Part shown: positions 50,904 to 62,107 of the stretch, piece after piece | How the letters are laid out: each line of letters starts with the position of its first letter | Position numbering within the stretch: the stretch's first letter is position 1 | From: Syngnathus acus | Taxonomy: Eukaryota; Chordata; Actinopteri; Syngnathiformes; Syngnathidae | Direction of reading: 5' to 3' | Assembly (NCBI RefSeq): GCF_901709675.1 | Contig: NC_051107.1 | Coordinates: 6,202,001 to 6,266,000, forward strand | Length of the DNA stretch: 64,000 nucleotides | Translations under genes and position numbers: made by a program | Notes under the pieces: generated by a model | What the model was told of the DNA's origin: nothing | Seen by the model: only the letters and a program-made list of their open reading frames with translations | The model's database searches: none

Positions 50904-52987
50904 TCAGGAGTGAGCCGAAACATAAGCGTCCCATTTCCTCTGCCACGCGGCCTGGCCGGCGTCCTTGAGCTCCGCCGGCAGCGAACTGTACCTACAAGAG
51001 CCGCAAGGAAACCCTTGTTAGCGTGACGGCGCCGACCTCCAAAGAAATGACCACCTGCGATCTGACGTGCGTCGTCGTCACCTGATAGAATTGAGCGCCA
51101 GTTCCTTAAGTGTGCCCACGTTGGCCTTCAGGCCGCCGATGCCCACAAAGGCCTGGTAGAAGTCGTAGGACAAGCCCGATGTGCCGAACATGGACGGGTC
51201 GTCCGAGCTGATCACCATGGGGTGGCCCTCCGACATCAGCACCGCCGCCGGGTGGTTGCGCATGTCCGACACCAGCTTCAGGACCTGCTGGACATGTTTG
51301 CAAAGCTGGTTAGAACACAAATACAGGGACAATTTCAAACAAAGGCCGGTCGGCGTACTGGACCTGATTGGAGATGGGGCACACCTCCACCGCCACATTG
51401 CTCACTCTGGAGATCTCCTTGGCGAGAGGGTGCTGCGCCAGAGAGTAGCCGTGCCCGATCCGGCTGGTGTTGAACAGGAGGGCGTCCAGAATGTTCTGAT
51501 CGGCCTCCGTGCCCTCCTTGTCTGCCGAACAACACGCATGTAAATCTGATCAAGTCATTGAACTTTGTAGTGAATGGGGAAGGAGAAACGGGGAAAAAAA
51601 AAAACTACCGGTTTCTCCCGCGTGAAAGAAGAAGGGCAGCGCGACGCCCAGCCGGTCCGGCAGCGTAAGAGCGTCCCTGAAGTACCAAAGTGGCCTCCCG
51701 CTGTCCTCCCGGCCAACCTGCCGCACAAGACTAGAGCTACCCTCCGTGTTACATGGCTACAGCAGAAAAGCTCAATCGCTACCAGGTCAAATCCTGCCAC
51801 CACGTCGGGGAAGTCCCTGCGCAGCGCTACGGCCTCCTCCACGGCCGCCTTCACCTCAGAGAAGCTCGATGACCTGCAGGCGGTCGGCGGGTTCAGCGGC
51901 GGGCGACGGATAGCAACAAACGCGTTGGAGCGCGCGCCCACCCACCTGTGCACGGCTACGATGAGGCGAGCGCCCAGAAAATCGGGATGATCGGCCACAA
52001 ACTTCCTGGTGATGTTTCGAAATGTCCTCAGCGTCCACGTCTTGTCGTGGACGGTCCCGTCCAGCTCGTACGTCTGGAGGGAGACGCGACAAAACATCAT
52101 GTGCCGTTCCTGCTCGTCCTATTTTCCACGAATGCTGAGACAGACCCTGGAGAGGCCGCTGCGCAGTTCCAGATACATGATGTTGTCTCGGTGCAGCTCG
52201 AGCAAGCCCTGCAGGAGGTAATCTCTCAGGACGGGGGCGTGGCCAACCAGCCCGGCGCTGGCAATGAAGGCGTTCTCAAACTTGTTCCACACGGCATCCT
52301 CGTCCGGGTACTCGCCGTCCGGGTCGTCGGTGACCAATGTGAGCTGGCTCATCAAGCTTGAAAGCGATCCAATATTAGCAAGTAGTAAAGTTGAGGCACG
52401 AGCGTGTCGGGCGCTACCTGCGGTCGAAGGCGTCGGCATCGGCCACCTTGGCTCGGAGCGTGCTGAGAAGCTGCCAGTAGAAGCAGTCCCAGCGCGGGTA
52501 CGGCCGGCGCAGAGAGAAGACGAAGCGGACCGAGTTGTCCCACGTGAAGCAGGCGTAGCAGTGTGGCCGGTACGTGGCGTTCTTCACCAGCCACTCGGCG
52601 CTCACCAGGGACGAGCTGTGGATGTGCAGGGCGCCGCCTGCGGGTGGCTCGCGTTAGCTCTCGGCGCACAACATCGTTGCTCGGCACCGCCGGGTCACCT
52701 TTGGGCATGTTCTGCAGCAGCTTGAAGACGGGACTGTCACGAATGAGGTTCCTGGCCTTGAAGAAATGGACGGCGGGCGGGAAGGGCTCGGCCGCCATCT
52801 CGCGCTGCTTCAGCCGCCGAAGCTGGTCATCCAAGCGCCGCTCGGCCGGCGTTAGCGCCACACCGCCGCCCGTCTGTCTGGACGCCTCCTGGCGCATCAG
52901 CAGGTCCCGCCGGCTCGGGTCGAGCATTCCCGACGCCGCCGCCAAGCACAGGAGGGACACTGCTGCACCGAGGAGGGAGGCGGTCAT
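50904..52987 (-). CDS. ada2: Adenosine deaminase 2 (secreted, CECR1/ADGF family)
   Basis: Nine coding exons: 52987-52699, 52637-52418, 52356-52146, 52073-51946, 51873-51783, 51717-51609, 51521-51364, 51284-51082 and 50991-50904. The sum is 1497 nt, or 498 aa (human 511). The enzyme deaminates adenosine and deoxyadenosine outside the cell and in lysosomes. A signal peptide (about residues 1-20) is followed by the ADGF N-terminal dimerisation region, then the deaminase barrel. Zinc ligands are H101 and H103 (LHIH), H345 (HAGET) and D430 (SSDDP); catalytic E348 and H373 (IGHG) are present. The residue after the HxH pair is Ser104, not the Asp of human ADA2. The frame extends 5 codons upstream only to a GTG, so I chose ATG at 52987. 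An acceptor at 53002-53004 implies an upstream 5' UTR exon. Confidence 0.93.
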
Positions 52988-53407
52988 GCCCTCGGAAGCC
53001 ACTGGGAGGCGCTGTTCACTATTAGAAAAGTGTCAGAAGACATACAATTTACGAGACTGACGTTTGCAGGAGTGTTTTGAGTTGTAGACAGTTACCATGA
53101 CAACCACATTGTCACAAAAGCAGATTAAATTTCTTATCCAAATCAGATGGTTTTTTCCATAAAGGATCATCTTAGTTGATTGTGCACCAAAAAAAATTAA
53201 CAAAAAACAAAAGTTTTTTTTTTTCTTTTAGCTCAAAATGTTTAATCCCCAAAATGAAATGATTCTTTGCACATGAATGCACTTTAACTTTTTTTTTTGG
53301 GAAGGGGGATTTTGATGACATTCCTTGTCAATGACATCACAGTCAACACAAGGACAAGACAGACAACCACCATGAAAATGCAACGTTAAAAAAGTCAAAG
53401 TACTTAC

Positions 53408-53460
53408 AAGAAGCGATGCGTCCGCTGTGCCGTCTTCTCGCACGACTGCGCTTGTCCCGT
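53408..53460 (-). other. ada2: Candidate ada2 5' UTR exon (3' boundary at 53408)
   Basis: On the minus strand the donor GTAAGTAC begins at 53407, and the next acceptor (CTCCCAG) ends at 53002, 14 nt before the ada2 ATG. The upstream limit of this exon is not visible; 53460 is arbitrary. Confidence 0.4.
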
Positions 53461-53640
53461 CTGTCCCTGCCTAACAAGTCAGCAATACACTGGGCGCAAC
53501 GGCAGTAGAGGCATTTTTGTCTGACAAATAGCATGTGATTAACTAACGAGCCCGGCATGAATGACGAGTGTGTGCGCGCCAGTGTGTGTGCGCGCTGCGA
53601 GCACACGCATGACGTGGACATAGTATTACCATTCATAGAG

Positions 53641-53646
53641 TTTATT
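53641..53646 (-). terminator. atp6v1e1: Candidate atp6v1e1 polyadenylation signal
   Basis: TTTATT on plus (AATAAA on minus), about 335 bp beyond the stop codon. Confidence 0.5.
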
Positions 53647-53848
53647 ATCTTATTGTACATTTACAGCACGTGACATGTTCACACACATCATTTAGACGGA
53701 ACAGCTCATAACCAGACGGTGGAAGAATAAATTAAAGTCCTTTAGCATTCTAACTTACGTCATGACGGTCACCCCGCCGTCCCTGCTCTCATGTAACGGC
53801 GGTCGGTGGCCTTCCTTCATGCACAGAGGAATGCAGCAACAGCAACAC

Positions 53849-53866
53849 ACATACATACATACATAC
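53849..53866. repeat. (CATA)n microsatellite
   Basis: Short tetranucleotide run in the atp6v1e1 3' UTR region. Confidence 0.85.
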
Positions 53867-53980
53867 GCGCACGCAATCACACACACACTACTACTAATAA
53901 CGGCGACAAAGCACCCCTTTTCGCAGGAATGTGACCCAAAACAATAGAAAAGGAATAGAGAAACAAGGGGGCGGGGCTTC

Positions 53981-55938
<1,958 letters not shown>

Positions 55939-56550
55939 GGTCGCTACTGCAGCTGCTTGCTAGCTCGGGCCTGCCATTCAACGAACACACAAATGTCAAT
56001 AAAACCTCATTAAAATGCAGCACTGTAACACATAACTCTGGCGCTATAATCGAGCAACATTTTAATTCACCCGAAAAATGTGCAGTGGACGACAATTGAG
56101 CTAATCCAAGCGGTCGTGACTCGAAAGAGACGTCTTCAATACAAATTGACGGTCAGCTGACTGGCAAAGTCACGTGACGACTTCCTGTTTTATGGCCAAT
56201 CAGGCGCAAGGGGGGCGGGAATGGGAGAGTGACGTTTCGATCGCGTCGATAAATTAATCAAAACTTTAATTTGAAATGAAAAGAAATAAACCGGTCATTT
56301 GTGTTGCCTTAACGAGACGCTAAGTAAAATACAAATAACATTAAGCATCCAAGGTTATTATCAAACACCAAATCTATACTGCACATTTTAAAGAATCTTT
56401 TATCACACTTCTGAAGGGATCTTGAACTTAAATGTGTACAAGAAGAAACTCTGGATTTCTATCATGTGAAGCATGAACTCACAATTGTTATTGTTTACAC
56501 CCAGGTTAAAGTCTGATTAATGATTCAAGTTTCCCCCCCCCCTCCTGCAG
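55939..56550. promoter_or_regulatory. Shared promoter region of atp6v1e1 (-) and bcl2l13-like (+)
   Basis: Between the atp6v1e1 ATG and the first bcl2l13-side exon are a perfect CLEAR/TFEB palindrome GTCACGTGAC (56169-56178), an E-box palindrome GTCAGCTGAC (56152-56161), an ETS-type CTTCCTG just after it, a CCAAT box (about 56196-56200) and a GC box GGGGGGCGGGA (about 56211-56221). No TATA box is evident. Start sites are not known. Confidence 0.6.
56169..56178. promoter_or_regulatory. CLEAR element (TFEB/TFE3/MITF site)
   Basis: GTCACGTGAC is the exact 10-bp palindromic consensus through which TFEB drives lysosomal genes, and V-ATPase subunits are known TFEB targets. It lies 231 bp upstream of the atp6v1e1 ATG. 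Confidence 0.7.
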
Positions 56551-56786
56551 AGTCACCCATAGCAGATGCATGGCCAAGTGTTATGTCATGGATTTGGAAG
56601 GAAGAGCGGGCGGGTTGAGAGAGAGAGGGAGAGAGGGCGAGGGAGCTTGAACATTGTGTTATTTGTGCATCAGATACCTAGCGTGCATGCCTGCCTGCCT
56701 GCCGCTCGCCTGGTGTGACTTTGTTTCTTAATTGACACTGCACTCTGCTCTTCAAACACGTCTGCCAGACCACCGACGACATACAG
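56551..56786 (+). other. bcl2l13: Candidate non-coding first/internal exon of the bcl2l13-like gene
   Basis: A poly-C/T tract ending CCTCCTGCAG precedes 56551 and the donor CAG/GTATGC follows 56786. In the frame that would join the coding exon there is a TAA at 56729-56731 and no ATG after it, so this exon cannot supply an N-terminus. Confidence 0.45.
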
Positions 56787-57751
56787 GTATGCTCGGTGTT
56801 TCCTTTGTGTGAGTAGGAATGTTTCAACAAGTCATTTCAGTATATTGTCCTTTGTGCGCTGTGTGTGGACACACAAGTGGCACAAAAGGTCACTATGGGT
56901 CATGTCAGTGCAGTGAAGGGCAGACGGTAGGTAACCTTGCAGAGCCTCTTTATTAGCGTAACGTGAACCGAACCGAGTATGTACTTTTGAATCGTGACTC
57001 TTTGCGGCCGGGATGGGACCGATGGCAATCCAATTAAAGTAAAGTTAAGGAGGATCACAAAGTGTGCCTGTGGGGGGATTATTACTGAAGCTTACTTATC
57101 CAGTCAATTGTGAAACTCTTCTTTGTGTATCTATATGTAGTATACTGCCCCCTGGTGATGAAGGCGCACACAGCAGAAGCAAAAAAAAGATGTGGCTATT
57201 TAATTCTTTACATGTGATGCAATTGTCATTGTTGTATGTTTTTATGGATTATTCTCATTCCAAAATACATTTTGTCCAACTGTATAAGCAATCTGCAGTT
57301 GAGTCAATAGAGCACATAAGCGAGAGACTCAATAGCTAATGAGCTAAGCTAAGTGATGATTATTAATCCCCTTTCAAGCGTGATGTTTATTTTGCTGCGA
57401 TGCTTAGCAAACACGAGGCGACACAGTCGCGTCTATTCTGGGCTCGGGCCCGCCGGCGAATACTTTCCACGGTCGGCGTCGGAGTCGTGACACGCCGGGT
57501 GAAGTGGAGTCACCTTGGTGTCATGTTGGAGGCACGCGCATGATGGAAACTTTTAAAAAGGAGCAATGTCTTAAAATAAGCCCTGCAGCGAGCGGATATT
57601 TCCCCAGGATTTAAAATACATGTTTGTGTGTGAGGTACATGATATTATTTTAGCTGTAATTATTTTTGGAACATTCTCCTGTAAACTGCCATTTTTTTAC
57701 ATTTTGAGTTTTAGCTTTCAGTGCTAACCTGATTGCGTTGTGTCCCCGCAG

Positions 57752-58311
57752 TGGCCATCCTGGAGGGGAACGCCCCAGTCGAGTCCGGCGAAGGGTCCAC
57801 CGCCGCCGCCGCCATCCCGAGCCCCGAACCCTGGCAGAGCGAGAGCCTGCTGGCTGAGTCGTGGTCCACCATGGGCGACGCGGACCGCGAGGACGCCAAG
57901 AGCCTGGACAGCAGCGACGGCGGAGCTGCAGCGGAGAACAACTCCGACATGGTACACCTGGAGGAGGAGGAGGAAGATGAGGAGCTTCAGACCAGCGTGT
58001 TGGACCTCCAGCTGTCGTCGGAAGAGTTCAAGCAAATACGACCGCTCACGTCGTTGCCCGTCTTCCGTCTGGAGCCGCCCTCCGCCACCTCCACGCCGCC
58101 GCCCTCCGCCGAAGAGCCCCCGTACGCCCCACCGGGCCTGCTCCCTCCCTCATCCGTCCTCCCGCCAGTGGTCGCCCGAGATGTTCCCTCGGAGGAGGAC
58201 TCCAAAGCGGCGAGTCCAGCCGATCTGCCGGCGCTGCTGTGCGGGGGCGCCGCTTTGGTGGCCGCGGTGGGCGTGATGGCGTACTGTGCCGTGGCCTACT
58301 GCAAGAAGTAG
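57752..58311 (+). CDS. bcl2l13: BCL2L13-like C-terminal region (tail-anchored), N-terminal Bcl-2 fold absent
   Basis: One exon with a CCCCGCAG acceptor is open for 185 aa to TAG. Identity rests on PWQSESL, ESWSTMGDADREDAKSLDSS and NNSDMVHLEEEE, which align with the BCL2L13-specific linker, plus a C-terminal membrane anchor (about the last 25 residues, GGAALVAAVGVMAYCAVAYCKK) that targets mitochondria in the family. Human BCL2L13 has about 485 aa, with BH domains encoded upstream; no such exon exists between here and atp6v1e1. The first in-frame ATG is at 57871 in good context (CCACCATGG) and would give 146 aa. The LC3-binding core of human BCL2L13 (WQQI) corresponds to WSTM here. It may be a truncated paralogue, a remodelled gene or an assembly gap. 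Confidence 0.7.
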
Positions 58312-58414
58312 AAGAAAAGAAGGATTGAAATAATGTCTGTCTTCGGAATCATTCGCTCATTCCCTACTCTCTAATCGCTTTCGAGGGAGTGTTATATTGT
58401 GGACCTGACACCCA

Positions 58415-58468
58415 TGTCAAGGCCAGGCTTTGCTACCTCAGCTCACGGCGGAGCTCATGGCCTTGACA
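58415..58468 (+). other. Hairpin in the bcl2l13-like 3' UTR
   Basis: TGTCAAGGCCA (58415-58425) pairs perfectly with TGGCCTTGACA (58458-58468). A smaller AGCTC/GAGCT stem sits inside. The asymmetric interior is not typical of a microRNA precursor. Confidence 0.6.
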
Positions 58469-58664
58469 GTACCAAACAACAAGAGAAATGATTGTTTTTG
58501 TGCCTTTGGTGTCTCTCCATCATGAAACTTAATCCGAAACCCTTTACAAAAAAGTGTTGCTTTTTTTATCGAGGGGGGACACACCTATAAATGACATTTC
58601 TATTCTTTCCAATGGGCAAAGATGAATTGTGTTGACACGAGTTGAAAGCTTGCTCAAAGAACAA

Positions 58665-58680
58665 AATAAATCTAAATAAA
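58665..58680 (+). terminator. bcl2l13: bcl2l13-like polyadenylation signals (two AATAAA)
   Basis: AATAAA at 58665-58670 and again at 58675-58680, about 355 bp after the stop. Confidence 0.65.
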
Positions 58681-60216
58681 TTACATCTCCAGTCATCATT
58701 CTATTGTCTCCTTTCCAAAGTCAAAAGTGACATTAGCAGCTCTTTCCTGCCGTCTGCTGGCCACATTATGCATCCACCCAAGTGACCTGCTCTTCAACTT
58801 TTCCATAAGAAAGAAAAGATAATGCTGCTTTTTTTTTTTTGTGGGTGGGTGGGTGTGTGTGGTTTTCTGAGATTGACTTTGCCACACTTCTTCATTTTCA
58901 CACCGGGTGACTGTAAAAAATATGAAAGAAGAACAATGGTGTGGACTGTGCCATGGTGCAAGCGGCTATTGAATGAAGAAGAGGAAGGAATGCGCTCGCT
59001 TCTTTGTTTGGATTGATAAGAGGGAGAAAAAAAAACAAAACACACACACACCAGAAAATAGACCGCACCTGCAAATCCAACTACCACAGTTTCATTAAAT
59101 TGATACCAGTGGTGTCAATTAAAAAAAGAAAATGGTGCTTTTCTCTGTCAACTCTCTCGTGTCATCATGCCCTGATGAAATGAGCGGCAACTTTCCCAAA
59201 AAGATAACAACACGACGCCAAAACACCTGCACGCGGCTGTCACGCTTCAGCCGCTGCCTGACACATTGCGGTGGCTTATTTATGGAGGCGGAGCCCTCAA
59301 CCCCCACCAGGAAAGCGGTGAACAAGTATTGGGAGCAAAGCTTTGTGGTTCTTTGTGTAATCAGCCGTGACACACATTTGCAAGTGAATGAGGCGAGGTG
59401 TGTGAGCACAATAAGACGACTTTGTAATGAGTAAATACAATGACATATCATGTGACGACTCGACTGTGGCCTCCACCTCCTTTTTTTTTTTTTTTTTACA
59501 CGGTTGAGGTCCGGGTGCCCACTTAACAGGCCCGAAAGGGGAACTTGAGCGCCAAGTCGGTTGATATTTAAAACGCGGCGCCAGAGTTAAATGAACTTCT
59601 CAAAAAAGGGGAAAAAAAGACGTGTTTATTTGAAGAGTTGTGTGTTTGACACATTGGGTTGTGTTAACCATTAACATCGATTAGCACAAGAACCAGCGCA
59701 ATAGAACAAATAAGAATGTTCATCCGGTCGGTATCTTAAACTTTTGTCTCATATTCTTCTTTTGAGCCGAAACCCAAATACAGCAAAAATGAATTCACCT
59801 TGCTGTCCCAATACTTTTGGAGGACACAGTGCATATTTTTATGTTTAATAAAAAAAAACCTCCACCTGTCATGTTGTGGTTTTTATTCGATGGCGATCAG
59901 CCGTGGTTGAGGTTGTCATGCAAATTTACGCGCGGCAGTTGCACAAAAGATAAAATACTTCCGATCAATCGGGGGGCTCAGATTCCCAGCACAAAAAAGA
60001 TTCATTGTGTTTTTTTTCCTCTCTCTTAATCTCGATAGTGGCGTATCTACTGTATCTCTGCCTCCCGACAACACACACAGAAAAAAAAAAAAAAAGAGAA
60101 GTGTATCACGGCTGCGTGTGACGTTAACGCATTTAAATCGAGCGTCCTCCGACTATTTATGCCAGCCGACAGGTAGCGGAAAATGTTTGATACCTGTCCG
60201 AGGTCGGCGTCCACCG

Positions 60217-61295
60217 ATGAGGGCTGGAATCTCCTCGCCCCGGGGCCACGCTCACTCCTACGAGATGGTGAGAGCACACAACAATGCACTTGGAATCAAT
60301 CGGGTCCATCAAAACTTTGCCGTCGCAGCACTGCTTGGACAACATGGAGCAACACTTCCAGGATGCCATCGACGTTATCCAGCGGCATTCCTCTCATCGC
60401 CACTACGACTCAGGTATCCCGGCATTTCCTATTTCTTTGGCTGATATTTTGGGAGGCTTTTGAGTGATTTATGCCTTCTCAGAGTACGCGTACTACGACA
60501 CTCAGCAGTGTCAGATGTCTTACTGCCTGGTCGGCCCTCACCCCGACGTGCCGGCGACCCCCGGTGGCGACTGGCACGACTCCGGGGCGGTGAGTCATAA
60601 ATAGCGCCTTGTAAAATATATTAAAAAATACCAATAAAAATATACATATCGGTTCATTGGGAATATGACTCCAATTATTGGTTTGGCAGCAGACTTGGTC
60701 GCAGGTGTTGCCCGAAGTACCGCCGATGCAAAGCGAACCCGCCGCCGACTTGTACTCGTCCCAACGGCCGGCGCAGAGGAACGGCCGAGGTGACGTTCAC
60801 GGCGAAGCGCCGGTAAAGAAACGTTTTGGTCGCTAGCTTCCATTTTTTTGTCACGCAGGTCGCAAGAAGCTGCGCCTGTACGAGTACCTCCACGAGGCCC
60901 TCCACGACCCCGACATGGGCGACTCCATCCAGTGGAGTGACGGCGCAAGCGGCACCTTCCACTTTGTGTCGAAGAACAAGGAGCGTTTGGCCGAGTGCTG
61001 GGGCCAGCGTAAGGGCAACCGCAAGACCATGACCTACCAGAAGATGGCCAGGGCGCTGCGCAACTACAGGCACACGGGCGAGATCGTTAAGGTGCGGCGC
61101 AAGCTCACCTACCAGTTCAACCCCGAGGTCTTGCGCAGGTTGGGCTCAGGACGGGCGCCCGGCGTTACTTTGCCTAGCCCGGTGGCCGCACAGAGCTACT
61201 GCGGCCCGTCGCCACCCGACTGGCAGAGTTGGTACGCCGCGCAGAGCCTGGCGCAGGAGTTGGAGCACGTGGGCGCTTTCGATGCGCTTTGTTGA
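60217..61295 (+). CDS. spic: Transcription factor Spi-C (ETS family, SPI subfamily)
   Basis: Five exons: 60217-60267, 60329-60413, 60483-60589, 60690-60789 and 60859-61295. The sum is 780 nt, or 259 aa (human 248). SPI-C controls macrophage identity, for example iron-recycling red-pulp macrophages in mammals. The N-terminal [18 protein letters not shown] matches the SPIC start region. The ETS domain (about residues 117-202) includes [33 protein letters not shown], and the recognition helix [13 protein letters not shown] with both DNA-contacting arginines, ending KLTYQF. The start is uncertain: ATG 60217 is in frame, but the ATG that forms the last codon of exon 1 (60265-60267) matches the layout of the neighbouring paralogue and would give 243 aa. 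An out-of-frame ATG lies at 60183. Exon 4 has a CAGCAG acceptor. Confidence 0.88.
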
Positions 61296-61569
61296 AATAC
61301 TTCAGACTCTACCTGCAAATTTAAGCGGACACCATGACCAAGTTTGTCAAATTGATGTTCCCCTCATCAAAATCAACCCATAAAACTCTATGATGTTGTT
61401 TTCACCTTTGTTTAAAAAAGAAAACCACGATTAAAAAAAAAAAAAAAGGTTAAGGCTCAGATGGCTAATTTAATCAAACGTGCCAATTTTGTCTTAACAT
61501 AAGAGCGCATGACAATATAAGAAAAAAAATCACGTGTTTTCATTTTGTATTTGACTGTTTGTCCTTTTC

Positions 61570-61575
61570 AATAAA
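61570..61575 (+). terminator. spic: spic polyadenylation signal
   Basis: AATAAA 275 bp after the spic stop, same strand. Confidence 0.6.
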
Positions 61576-62045
61576 CGTCCCATCAACGACTGGTGCTCTT
61601 CTTTTCACTTCAAATTTGTCAGAATAGGAGCTGTTGAGGCCATCAATGAATGTCGTTCACACACCTGCTGTGTTCCTGACAGACTTGAAGAACCAGTTTG
61701 TTCAGATAAAATGTTCAGAACCTCAATTTCCTTCTGATTGGCGTTTATTTGTTTTTGGGAGGGGGGGGGGCTATTCATGGTAGACCAAACTTCATGTTGA
61801 TAAGCAAAAGGGACTTTGGGGGCTGGCATTTTTAAAGACGGCCGTTGTGACTTTGTCGACACATCCTGTGAGGAAAAATATGGCCGCAAGTGTTTTTTTC
61901 CTGACAGAGTGGCGGCGGGCTCCAGACGCGGCCTTATCGGGGCCCAGAGGGGAGGATGTGGTCAGCCTTTCTTGACGGGCTGCCGCTTCTGCTGCGGCAT
62001 GGAGCTCATTGTTGGCGGCGGGCTCCACGCTCCCTTTGGGGGAGG

Positions 62046-62051
62046 TATAAG
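62046..62051 (+). promoter_or_regulatory. TATA box of the second SPI gene
   Basis: GGTATAAG lies about 57-62 bp upstream of the ATG that ends exon 1, so a start site near 62075 would leave a 5' UTR of about 35 nt. Confidence 0.55.
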
Positions 62052-62107
62052 AACGGCGCCCCCGACGTACTTTCGACGCCTTATTCGGATCAACTAGACC
62101 GGCGGGG

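Larger units (their letters stand above)
58312..60216. other. bcl2l13-like 3' UTR and intergenic DNA before spic
   Basis: It contains a 3' UTR hairpin (58415-58468), two AATAAA signals (58665-58670 and 58675-58680), poly-T/A runs and no recognised coding exon. A possible TATA-like ACTATTTAT lies near 60152, 60 bp upstream of the spic start region. Confidence 0.5.
61296..62107. promoter_or_regulatory. spic 3' UTR and promoter of the second SPI gene
   Basis: The spic AATAAA is at 61570. The promoter of the downstream gene shows a GATA motif (CTTATC, 61933-61938), a RUNX motif (TGTGGT, 61957-61962) and a TATA box (TATAAG, 62046-62051) about 60 bp before the ATG. These short matches are suggestive only. 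Confidence 0.5.

Noticed and set aside
52988-53002. ada2 start five codons upstream (GTG)
   Set aside because: The codon is GTG, and the ATG at 52987 directly precedes the signal peptide.
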